From positions 4,154,001 through 4,218,000 of the forward strand of contig NZ_CP029482.1 in assembly GCF_003151075.1 (NCBI RefSeq): DNA of 64,000 nt, written 5' to 3'. The position numbers and the translations under genes are program-made. The notes under the pieces were generated by a model. That model made no database searches. It worked only from the letters and a program-made list of their open reading frames with translations, and was not told the DNA's origin. This document shows positions 8,151-15,573 of the stretch, in pieces; position 1 is the first letter of the stretch, and each line of letters starts with the position of its first letter. Source of the DNA: Pseudomonas sp. 31-12. Its GTDB lineage: Bacteria > Pseudomonadota > Gammaproteobacteria > Pseudomonadales > Pseudomonadaceae.

Positions 8151-8210
8151 TTATAGCCTGGGTAACAAAGCAGGAAGTTTAATTACGCCGACTTTTTCAA
8201 TGTTGCTCAT
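8151..8210 (-). CDS. Candidate 19-residue leader peptide
   Basis: Short ORF MSNIEKVGVIKLPALLPRL with a consensus ribosome site (AAGGAG, seven bases before the ATG). It precedes the epoxide hydrolase gene on the same strand by about 110 bases and lies downstream of the palindrome at 8407. It could be a leader peptide or the start of a lost gene; no homology is recognised. Confidence 0.35.
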   Translation of the reverse strand: MSNIEKVGVIKLPALLPRL

Positions 8211-8406
8211 CGATGACTCCTTGAGATTTTTATTGAGATTCAAATAGCAGAAAATCACGTAACTATTTGACAGGACTGATTTTATAGGCGCGATCAAGCG
8301 GTCGAGAAGAACGGAAAAAGCGATCACCTTCGGTTTTTCCGCCCACACCGCTCGTCGCCAAGGCGCAACGTCCGCTTTGACATCACCAGGTCTTTGGGAG
8401 AATATT

Positions 8407-8427
8407 TATACATCGTATGCGATCTAA
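8407..8427. promoter_or_regulatory. Second palindromic site matching the MarR operator
   Basis: TACATCGTATGCGATCTAA (core ATCGTATGCGAT, 8412-8423) differs by one base from the core upstream of the MarR gene. It sits between the leftward epoxide hydrolase unit and the rightward LysR unit, so it could control either. Confidence 0.5.
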
Positions 8428-8476
8428 TCGATTACGATAACAAGCCATCACAACACTGCCGTTTGGAGATCCAGCC

Positions 8477-8566
8477 ATGAACACCGGAAGCAGCCGCACC
8501 CTGTTGAGCAACACCCATCACGCTTCCCGTGGCCACAACGGCAACAACTGGATCACGGCTTCATGA
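8477..8566 (+). CDS. Candidate 29-residue peptide coupled to LysR gene
   Basis: ATG with GGAG eight bases upstream, 29 codons rich in Ser, His, Asn and Arg (MNTGSSRTLLSNTHHASRG...). Its TGA overlaps the LysR ATG in an ATGA arrangement, which suggests translational coupling. No homology recognised; it may be a leader ORF or the eroded N-terminus of another gene. Confidence 0.4.
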   Translation: MNTGSSRTLLSNTHHASRGHNGNNWITAS

Positions 8567-9480
8567 AGCTGATCCAGCTACGAGCGTTCTGCTCAGTGGT
8601 CGACAGGGGCAGCTTTCGTTCCGCGGCGCGAGAACTGGACGTTGCCCAAAGCACGCTGACAGAGTCGGTTCAAAGTCTGGAAAGAGAGCTCGGGGTCACC
8701 TTGTTGATGCGCTCCAATCAAGGCATCAGCCTGACCCTGGCCGGCAAGGTTTTCCTGACCCGGGCACGCTCGATCATTCTCGATTGCGATCGCGCGGTAC
8801 AAGACGTCCGCCAGTGGAATGGAACGCCTGAGGGCCAGATCGCCTTGGGTGTCACAGCGGAACCCATGGCTGCGTGCTTGATGCCGGTCTTCAGCAGTTT
8901 TACCCACCGTTTTCCTAACGTGCAGCTGCACGTCGCCAGCGGAAAGACCCGTATGCTGATCGAGATGATTCGCGCTGGCCGGCTCGACTTTGTGATGGGT
9001 CCACTGAGTCCCGACGTCTGCGATATAGACCTGAACATCGAGCGGCTCTACAGCTCGAAAACCAGCGTCATTGCGCGTAAGGGCCATCCCTTGGCGAGTG
9101 CTCGATCAGTGCGCGATTTGGCCGATTGCCAGTGGATCAGCGTCCGGCCGGCGGGAGTCGTCGGCAGCGCGGAGAACCATCTGATCGAGCGGTTCAAAGC
9201 CCACGGCTTACCGCCACCGAAGATCGCGATCACGACCGAATCGCTGCTGGAACTCCTGCACATCATTTCCGAGACGGATTACCTGACCCTGGAGCCCGGC
9301 ATGCTTCCCGGCATGAAGCTGTTTTCCTCATCGCTTATAAGCATTTCGATTCCGGAGCTGTTGGCGTCGTGTGAGGTGTGTCTGATCAGCCGCCGGGTGT
9401 CACCCTTCACCCAAGTCACGCAGGAACTGACCAGCATGCTGATTTCGTACTCGCGCTTGCGTCACCGAGCCAAAGGGTGA
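8563..9480 (+). CDS. LysR-family transcriptional regulator
   Basis: 305 aa. HTH at residues 1-60 (SFRSAARELDVAQSTLTESVQSLERELGV); effector domain from about 90 (GQIALGVTAEPMAACLMPVF), resembling CynR/GbpR-type LTTRs that bind small aromatic or carboxylate ligands. The start overlaps the stop of a 29-codon ORF, so translation may depend on it; there is no separate ribosome site directly before this ATG. The cupin gene converges on it from the right. Confidence 0.88.
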   Translation: MKLIQLRAFCSVVDRGSFRSAARELDVAQSTLTESVQSLERELGVTLLMRSNQGISLTLAGKVFLTRARSIILDCDRAVQDVRQWNGTPEGQIALGVTAEPMAACLMPVFSSFTHRFPNVQLHVASGKTRMLIEMIRAGRLDFVMGPLSPDVCDIDLNIERLYSSKTSVIARKGHPLASARSVRDLADCQWISVRPAGVVGSAENHLIERFKAHGLPPPKIAITTESLLELLHIISETDYLTLEPGMLPGMKLFSSSLISISIPELLASCEVCLISRRVSPFTQVTQELTSMLISYSRLRHRAKG

Positions 9481-9494
9481 GCCGCTTTTCTTAT

Positions 9495-9989
9495 TTACTT
9501 TGACGCATGACGAGGATCGTCACGGCTATCAATGTACTCAAGCCCCAAGGGACCTGTTCCATAAACCTGAGAGATGTACTCCCCCGACCTGGCCCAATGA
9601 AAATGCGGAGTATTGGCCGGGAGCACCACTACACTGCCCGGGCCATAAGCGACCAGTTTGTCCGGATCAAACACAGAACCGAAGCCGATATAAAACACAC
9701 CGGACACTACGGTGTAGATACGGTCTTCAGGATGGGTATGGGGCATTAATTTCGTGCCGTTCGGCACTTTGACTCGCACAACGTAGGGGCCTGGCTTGGC
9801 AGGATCACCGACCAGGACAGCCAGTTTTACTTCTTTCGGAAACGCCGCAAAACTACGCCACTCCACGTCTTCGTTATACAAAGCGCCGGTTTTACCCAGC
9901 GGTAAGGGTTGTGCTTGGACAACCGATATTGCTGCACCCACGACAAGAAGCGTTGTCAGGCAAGCAGTTTTCATCATGCTCTGAATCAT
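9495..9989 (-). CDS. Secreted cupin-domain protein
   Basis: 164 aa. Signal peptide (MIQSMMKTACLTTLLVVGAAI..., cleavage near VVQA|QP) then one cupin barrel. Metal-ligand motif 1 is MPHTHPEDRIYTVVSG (His, His, Glu/Asp) and motif 2 is LPANTPHFHWA (His), so a metal site is likely. Cupins of this exported type are common in pseudomonads; activity cannot be assigned. ATG 9989 is preferred because AGGGTG sits eight bases upstream; GTG 9998 and the ATGs at 9977/9974 are alternatives. Confidence 0.82.
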   Translation of the reverse strand: MIQSMMKTACLTTLLVVGAAISVVQAQPLPLGKTGALYNEDVEWRSFAAFPKEVKLAVLVGDPAKPGPYVVRVKVPNGTKLMPHTHPEDRIYTVVSGVFYIGFGSVFDPDKLVAYGPGSVVVLPANTPHFHWARSGEYISQVYGTGPLGLEYIDSRDDPRHASK

Positions 9990-10211
9990 GAGAGGCACCC
10001 TGAGAAAAAATGTCCTGTCTAATGTAGTTGTCGCCCCCTGTTGTGATAATGCCGCCGATGCGCATTTCAGTTGATACGCTATGTAATCAGTTCAATAACC
10101 GGGTCGAGCCATGGCCCCGGTCGCAAGAATTTGAAATGCACGGCATTGCTCGACAGAATGGCGCCCCGATTCGGCCAACGTGCCGAACGCTCGTGGTGAA
10201 AGGGGTTGCGG

Positions 10212-10907
10212 TTGAACGAACAGACATTGTCCATGCGTTTGGAACGCGTGGCGGCGCATGTACCCGCCGGTGCACGCCTGGCCGATATCGGCTCGGATCA
10301 CGGCTACCTGCCGGTGGCGTTGATTCGCCGGGGCGCCATCGCGTCGGCCGTGGCCGGCGAAGTGGCGTTGACGCCGTTCCACTCGGCCGAACGCACCGTG
10401 CGCGAAAGCGGCCTGGACCCGCACATCACCGTGCGCCTGGCCAATGGCCTTGCGGCCATCGGGCCGGAAGACCGGATCACCGCGATCAGCATCTGCGGCA
10501 TGGGCGGCGAGACGATCCGCGACATCCTCGACAGCGGCAAGGCGCATCTGAACGGCCAGGAACGCCTGATCCTGCAGCCCAACGGCGGCGAGCAGCCCCT
10601 GCGCCAATGGCTGATGGCCAACGGCTACCGCATCCTCTGCGAGGAACTGCTGCGGGAAAACCGCTTCTTCTATGAAATCATTGTCGCCGAGTGCGCCGGA
10701 CCGGTGATATACACCGCCGAGGAACTGTACTTCGGCCCGCTGCAGATGCAGGCACGCAGCCCGGCGTTCCTGGTCAAGTGGCAGCGCATACTGCGCCACA
10801 AGCAGCAAACCCTGACCCACTTCGCCCGAGCGCGGCAGGCTGTGCCCGAGGAAAAGGTGCAGGACGTCGCCCGGCAGGCCCGATGGATCACCGAACTGCT
10901 GGCGTGA
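10212..10907 (+). CDS. trmK: tRNA (adenine(22)-N1)-methyltransferase TrmK family
   Basis: 231 aa. SAM-binding motif I LADIGSDHGYLPVALIRRG (about residues 23-41), motif ISICGMGGETIRDIL (about 96-110) and LILQPNGGEQPLRQWL (about 118-133) are characteristic of the TrmK/DUF633 family, which in Bacillus methylates A22 of tRNA at N1 using SAM. A C-terminal helical tail (QRILRHKQQTLTHFARARQ) is also typical. The TTG at 10212 (MNEQTLSMRL) is chosen: AAAGGGG lies six bases upstream, and the TTG at 10206 would be too close. Whether the pseudomonad enzyme has the same tRNA position is inference. Confidence 0.82.
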   Translation: MNEQTLSMRLERVAAHVPAGARLADIGSDHGYLPVALIRRGAIASAVAGEVALTPFHSAERTVRESGLDPHITVRLANGLAAIGPEDRITAISICGMGGETIRDILDSGKAHLNGQERLILQPNGGEQPLRQWLMANGYRILCEELLRENRFFYEIIVAECAGPVIYTAEELYFGPLQMQARSPAFLVKWQRILRHKQQTLTHFARARQAVPEEKVQDVARQARWITELLA

Positions 10908-10991
10908 AAACGGGTTTAGGGATTGTACGAACAGTCGCCGAGCGTCGATCAGGCAAGGCATTATTCAAGAATTTCAAGCTGAGCGAAAAAC

Positions 10992-11153
10992 ATGAATCGT
11001 CAGAAAAAAATAAAGCAGTTGTTAAAGGCCCACGCCAAAAAGGCCAGTGCCAAATTGGCACCGCAAAGCAAGTCTAAATACATCAGTAAAGCCGACCGAT
11101 TGAAACTGGCGGCTGAATCCAGTGACGGCTCAATCGTTGTCGCTGAGAGCTGA
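10992..11153 (+). CDS. DUF2986 small basic protein
   Basis: 53 aa, very Lys-rich: MNRQKKIKQLLKAHAKKASAK, then KYISKADRLKLAAE, the pattern of the DUF2986 family of short basic gammaproteobacterial proteins. Function unknown; its charge suggests nucleic-acid or ribosome contact, which is inference. It follows trmK by 84 bases on the same strand and may be co-transcribed. Confidence 0.75.
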   Translation: MNRQKKIKQLLKAHAKKASAKLAPQSKSKYISKADRLKLAAESSDGSIVVAES

Positions 11154-11244
11154 TTGATGTGTCGTAAGTACCACCGGGCCGTCCCCGATCATTACAAATC
11201 TGTCGAGAACAAGACTGCAAATTTCCGACGACGGCCCAGTCGCG

Positions 11245-11610
11245 TTAAAGCCACAAACTTTTAGTACCGGTATTACTCATGCCAACGGCACTGTCAGGGT
11301 CATCATGTTCGCCTGTAGCAAAAGCTGCCCCCTCAATGTGATAGACCGTCGGTTCTTCCGAAAAATATTCCTGTAAGCCCATCATGAACACCCGATGGTC
11401 TTCACTCTCTTCGAAGCCTGGCGTGTGATCCTCGAGTGAAGCCCAGCGCACGATCAGGTTGAATAGCTGCGGGGTTTCGATGCCTTGCGCGAGCAAGTGG
11501 CCGCCGTAACCCTTTGCGCGGGTGAGCAAAGGAGCGACCTCGGCAAATGCACACCTGAACTGTTCAATGCGTTCTTTGTGGACGGGGAGCAAAGCGATCT
11601 CATAAATCAT
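11245..11610 (-). CDS. Antibiotic-biosynthesis-monooxygenase (ABM) domain protein
   Basis: 121 aa with one ferredoxin-like ABM domain: IYEIALLPVHKERIEQFRCAF, the central NLIVRWASLEDHTPGF and a helix HRVFMMGLQEYF. ABM proteins are small dimeric monooxygenases or quinone-related enzymes. It lies 41 bases downstream of the quinone-reductase-like gene on the same strand, so the pair is probably one transcript under the ArsR-type regulator. Confidence 0.75.
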   Translation of the reverse strand: MIYEIALLPVHKERIEQFRCAFAEVAPLLTRAKGYGGHLLAQGIETPQLFNLIVRWASLEDHTPGFEESEDHRVFMMGLQEYFSEEPTVYHIEGAAFATGEHDDPDSAVGMSNTGTKSLWL

Positions 11611-11651
11611 GGCGTTCCTCTAATATGACTTAAGCGGTTAAAAGTACGCAC

Positions 11652-12626
<975 letters not shown>

Positions 12627-12652
12627 TTTTGATCCTCGTTTCGATAAAAAGG

Positions 12653-12674
12653 GATATCGGGATTTCTCGATATC
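12653..12674. promoter_or_regulatory. ArsR-type operator 1
   Basis: Inverted repeat GATATCG-N8-CGATATC immediately upstream of the quinone-reductase-like gene. The same arms recur at 12795-12816 and 13141-13162. Confidence 0.65.
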
Positions 12675-12794
12675 TTATGGTAAAAAAATAACAGTTCTTT
12701 CTCTACGGCGAGAATCCTCACCGATGCTGCGGGTACTCGGACGTGACTCGCCCCGTGTGCTATGTCATTGCAAATCCTCATTTCGTTAAAAAGG

Positions 12795-12816
12795 GATATC
12801 GGGATTTTTCGATATC
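12795..12816. promoter_or_regulatory. ArsR-type operator 2 (in cassette scar)
   Basis: GATATCG-N8-CGATATC, 13 bases beyond the arsR stop codon. It is followed on the minus strand by a ribosome site and ATG-ACA-TAG, the stub of a lost gene. Confidence 0.6.
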
Positions 12817-12829
12817 ACGTGGCAAAAAA

Positions 12830-13132
12830 TTACAGCTCTTTCCCTATGATCTCCGCTAGAACACGGATGGTTGCTTCATTTCGCTTGTAATAGGTCCACT
12901 GACCGATGCGCGTGACGTCGACCAAGCCCACCCGTTGCAGAGTTGCAAGATAATCAGAAACCGTTGACTGCGACAGCCCGACGCCTTCTTGAATACTGCT
13001 GACGCAGACTCCCACCGTATGAACGTCCCCTTCATCCTGCGGAGGGAAGTTCTTGGCTGGGTCCTTCAAACCTTTCAGGATTTCAAGGCGCGTACGGTTC
13101 GAGAGAGCTTTGAATATTTCGAGTAATTCCAT
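12830..13132 (-). CDS. ArsR/SmtB-family repressor
   Basis: 100 aa winged helix: LLEIFKALSNRTRLEILKGL, recognition region GLSQSTVSDYLATLQRVGLV and wing TRIGQWTYYKRNEATI. One cysteine (GVCVSS) lies before the recognition helix, so a metal site is not obvious; a redox or electrophile sensor (like the YgaV/BigR or quinone-sensing kind) is plausible. An inverted repeat at 13141-13162 adjoins its start codon (autoregulation). Confidence 0.85.
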   Translation of the reverse strand: MELLEIFKALSNRTRLEILKGLKDPAKNFPPQDEGDVHTVGVCVSSIQEGVGLSQSTVSDYLATLQRVGLVDVTRIGQWTYYKRNEATIRVLAEIIGKEL

Positions 13133-13140
13133 GCCGCGAT

Positions 13141-13162
13141 GATATCGGCATTTCCCGATATG
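13141..13162. promoter_or_regulatory. ArsR-type operator 3
   Basis: GATATCGG-N6-CCGATATG, nine bases upstream of the arsR ATG. Same half-sites as operators 1 and 2. Confidence 0.6.
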
Positions 13163-13269
13163 TCAATGTGCGAATGCAGTCTGGATGACAGACGGTTGGC
13201 CGCGTTGGGTTGATGGCCGCGCCTGAAGGCCGTCAGCGTCCAGACGTTGAAAGCGAGCGCCTGCATGTT

Positions 13270-13620
13270 TAACGCCGTTGTTTAACGACACTCCGCGTTA
13301 CCTCCCAAAGGCTACAAATCCTTGCGCCGTTGCCTACGGTTACGCCAGAATCCGCCGGCTTGTGCGTCTATGGACCGGGCTTTATCGTTTCCCTGTCGCT
13401 GAAAAACAGCGATCGGGTTTGGTAGCCCGTTGTCCGCATGACGCATAGCTTCACTTTATGCAAATGCCTTTTTGGCATTCGTTTTATGGTGGCCATGCGC
13501 AGGGCGCCCTCGGGCGCGCCGGATTTTCCATGTGGGCCGGTCTACCAACCTTCGTATGGCCGCCACCCTTCGTTTGGTAGCGAGGGTGATGGCTCCAATA
13601 ATCCATATGGAGTTTCATCA
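13270..13620 (+). promoter_or_regulatory. Conserved ~315-350-base leader of DUF6124 gene (copy 1)
   Basis: Gene-free leader that is nearly the same as the leader at 60890-61243. Shared blocks in order: GCTACAAATCCTTGCGCCGT, CGCCAGAATCCGCCGGCTTG, a perfect hairpin TCGCTG-AAAAA-CAGCGA (13395-13411) followed by GGTTTGGTAGCCC, a GC hairpin near 13501-13520, and CTACCAAC...GTTTGGTAGC near 13540-13580 which can pair. An ATG at 13486 opens a frame encoding a partly conserved PVYQPxxGRHPSFGSE segment. Whether RNA structure or a leader peptide is conserved is open. Confidence 0.65.
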
Positions 13621-13980
13621 ATGTTCAAGATCACACCCAACCCACCGGACACCGATCCGGCCTCCCCCTACGAAACCCTCGACTCAAGAAAACTGCACGA
13701 AGCCGCCGAACGCGCGCTCGATTTCTACCTCAATCCGGCGGCGCTCATGAACACTCCACGCAAACCCAGCACCATTTTCATGATTGCACCGGATGTCGAC
13801 GACGAAACCTTGCTGGTTCAAGCATGTGAGTCGATGGCGTCGGCCAGTGTCATGGCCAGCGATATCGCGGGGTTGGTGGAGGGCTCCCACCGCAACACCT
13901 TGCTGGCGCTTCAGCAGGTCATCATGCTCGGGGAATTGGCGGTGAATCGGATGCTGGATAACCTCGTTCCACCGACGTAA
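13621..13980 (+). CDS. DUF6124 family protein (copy 1)
   Basis: 119 aa, MFKITPNPPDTDP N-terminus, then LHEAAERALDFYL, an acidic middle (APDVDDETLLVQACESMAS) and a helical C-terminus (LLALQQVIMLGELAVNRMLD). This is a Pseudomonas-restricted family of unknown function, usually in several copies per genome; the second copy in the window is at 61244. Mostly helical, no signal peptide, probably cytosolic. The start is the ATG of MFK, not the in-frame upstream ATG that lies in the leader. Confidence 0.8.
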   Translation: MFKITPNPPDTDPASPYETLDSRKLHEAAERALDFYLNPAALMNTPRKPSTIFMIAPDVDDETLLVQACESMASASVMASDIAGLVEGSHRNTLLALQQVIMLGELAVNRMLDNLVPPT

Positions 13981-13989
13981 TCACTGAAC

Positions 13990-14026
13990 CCGGCACAGTG
14001 AAGGCATTGCACCTTCACTATGCCGG
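13990..14026. repeat. 37-base hairpin element downstream of DUF6124 gene
   Basis: CCGGCACAGTGAAGG / CCTTCACTATGCCGG with loop CATTGCA. An equal-length element is at 21830-21866, where GCGAAGG/CCTTCGC replaces GTGAAGG/CCTTCAC (paired changes). Flanks CACTGAAC and GCTGAACGCTG are shared. No T run follows. Confidence 0.7.
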
Positions 14027-14075
14027 TGCTGAACGCTGTGCCGACAACCATTCACTTTCTCTCAGAGGCAGGTTC

Positions 14076-14345
14076 ATGACTTCCAACCTGGCAGTCTCGA
14101 AACTATCAGGTCCGTGGTGTGGCGATGCTCCCACAGGACTAACGCAGCGTTGCAGGGAGGCATGGGATACACCTCTCGCAAAATTGAATGATCTTATGGT
14201 CGCCACTTTTTTGAATCAGGGCATCGCTGTGACACCCATGCTTGCCGAGGCAAAGCGACGCCTGGAAGCACAGAAACGAGATGACACCGAGTATTTCGAC
14301 GGCCAGCTTCTCGAAGCTATACAACGCGTGGAATCTGGCCAGTGA
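14076..14345 (+). CDS. CdiI-like (contact-dependent inhibition) immunity-family protein, orphan
   Basis: 89 aa. The C-terminal two thirds, PLAKLNDLMVATFLNQGIAV...AKRRLEAQ...DDTEYFDGQLLEAIQRV, follow the pattern of the CdiI_2 immunity family (PLxxLxxxDLxxLIxQxIxL...AxxxLxxxxxxxxxxYxGxLLxAxxxV). Members bind and neutralise toxin domains delivered by CdiA or related systems. There is no toxin gene beside it, so this would be an orphan immunity gene. ATG at 14076 has GAGG seven bases upstream; the upstream extension covers the hairpin repeat and is rejected. Family match is by eye only. Confidence 0.5.
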   Translation: MTSNLAVSKLSGPWCGDAPTGLTQRCREAWDTPLAKLNDLMVATFLNQGIAVTPMLAEAKRRLEAQKRDDTEYFDGQLLEAIQRVESGQ

Positions 14346-14625
14346 TTCATACCTGCGGGTTATAGCGGTTGGCATGCAGGGTTGCTTCGGGTCGATAGCG
14401 GCACTTCATGACAGGCAGTTCTCGGCCAGAAGCAGCCGGTCGCGAAGGGCTGGCCCAAAGCCAAGCAGCAAACTGGACAGGTACATTTGCCCTGATCGCC
14501 AGCTTACGTAAAGCAAGGTAGTGGAGATTATCCATTGATTTTCGCGTTAATTAGCCGCTCCCTTTACCGCCTTGCTGCCGGAAGTAAGCTCCAACCAAAC
14601 ATGCAGTCAGAAACAGGAGAAACTC

Positions 14626-15573
14626 TTAACTGGACGACATTGTAGATGAACATACCCGCGCCCTGCCCGCGTTCTTCGCTTCGTAGAGTTGCTTGTCCGC
14701 AGCTTCTATCAAAGCCTCGAATCCTAGTTCGCCAGTGGGCGTCAATGTTGCGACGCCTAGAGAGATTGTCAGCACGCGATCGACATCAGAAGCAGAATGT
14801 TCGATGCCCAATATCCGAACACGTTCCTGCATTCTTTCTGCAATCTCGACCGCACCAGAAAGAACTGTATTGGGCAGAACGCAGGCGAACTCTTCGCCAC
14901 CATACCGAGCGACCAGGTCATAGGGCCGTCTAACCGTTTCAGATAACGTTTGGGCAACGGATTTCAAACAGTCATCTCCAGCCTGGTGTCCGTACCGGTC
15001 GTTGTAGCGTTTGAAATAGTCGACATCCACCAAAATGAGCGATAGCGGCTTTTGCTCTCGAAAGCACTGACGCCAATCCGCCAATATGTCCTCATTAAAT
15101 TTGCGTCGATTGGCCACCCCGGTAAGACCATCTATCAACGCCATGGAACGCAGCAGATCGCTCTGTAGTTTCAGGGTTAGATGTGTTCGCACACGTGCTC
15201 TGACAATGGTGGTATTGATGGGTTTGGTGATGAAGTCCACCGCGCCAAGCTCCAGACCCAGCACCTCATCTGACTCCTGCTGCTGTGCGGTAATGAAGAT
15301 GATGGGGATGCCTTGGGTCATAGGGTCAACCTTGAGTCGACGGCATACTTCATGCCCATCCATACCATTCATGACCACGTCCAGCAGAATCAAATCGGGC
15401 AGTTGGGCCTGGCATACGCTGATTGCCTGCTCACCGCTGGTGGCCATGAACACATCACAGTCCTCACGAAATAGCTCATGAAGTACCCGGATATTAGTCG
15501 GTTGGTCGTCGACAATAAGGAGTTTGGGACGGTTAAAGGAATGTGATAACCACGTTTCCATCGATTGTTCCAT
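14626..15573 (-). CDS. Response regulator with GGDEF domain (diguanylate cyclase)
   Basis: 315 aa. REC domain residues about 17-135 (LLIVDDQPTN, phospho-acceptor Asp in LILLDVVMNG, Lys in FITKP); GGDEF domain about 150-310 with active-site ARYGGEEFACVLP and an inhibitory I-site RPYD five residues before it. Phosphorylation should stimulate dimerisation and synthesis of c-di-GMP, as in PleD/WspR. Its ATG overlaps the stop of the hybrid kinase gene (TGATG), so the two are translated together and the kinase is the likely phosphodonor. Confidence 0.92.
   Translation of the reverse strand: MEQSMETWLSHSFNRPKLLIVDDQPTNIRVLHELFREDCDVFMATSGEQAISVCQAQLPDLILLDVVMNGMDGHEVCRRLKVDPMTQGIPIIFITAQQQESDEVLGLELGAVDFITKPINTTIVRARVRTHLTLKLQSDLLRSMALIDGLTGVANRRKFNEDILADWRQCFREQKPLSLILVDVDYFKRYNDRYGHQAGDDCLKSVAQTLSETVRRPYDLVARYGGEEFACVLPNTVLSGAVEIAERMQERVRILGIEHSASDVDRVLTISLGVATLTPTGELGFEALIEAADKQLYEAKNAGRARVCSSTMSSS

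Noticed and set aside
11177..11245. Inverted GGGCCGTC...GACGGCCC near 11177-11240 as a terminator
   Set aside because: Arms are separated by about 50 bases with no T run; pairing is too weak to call.
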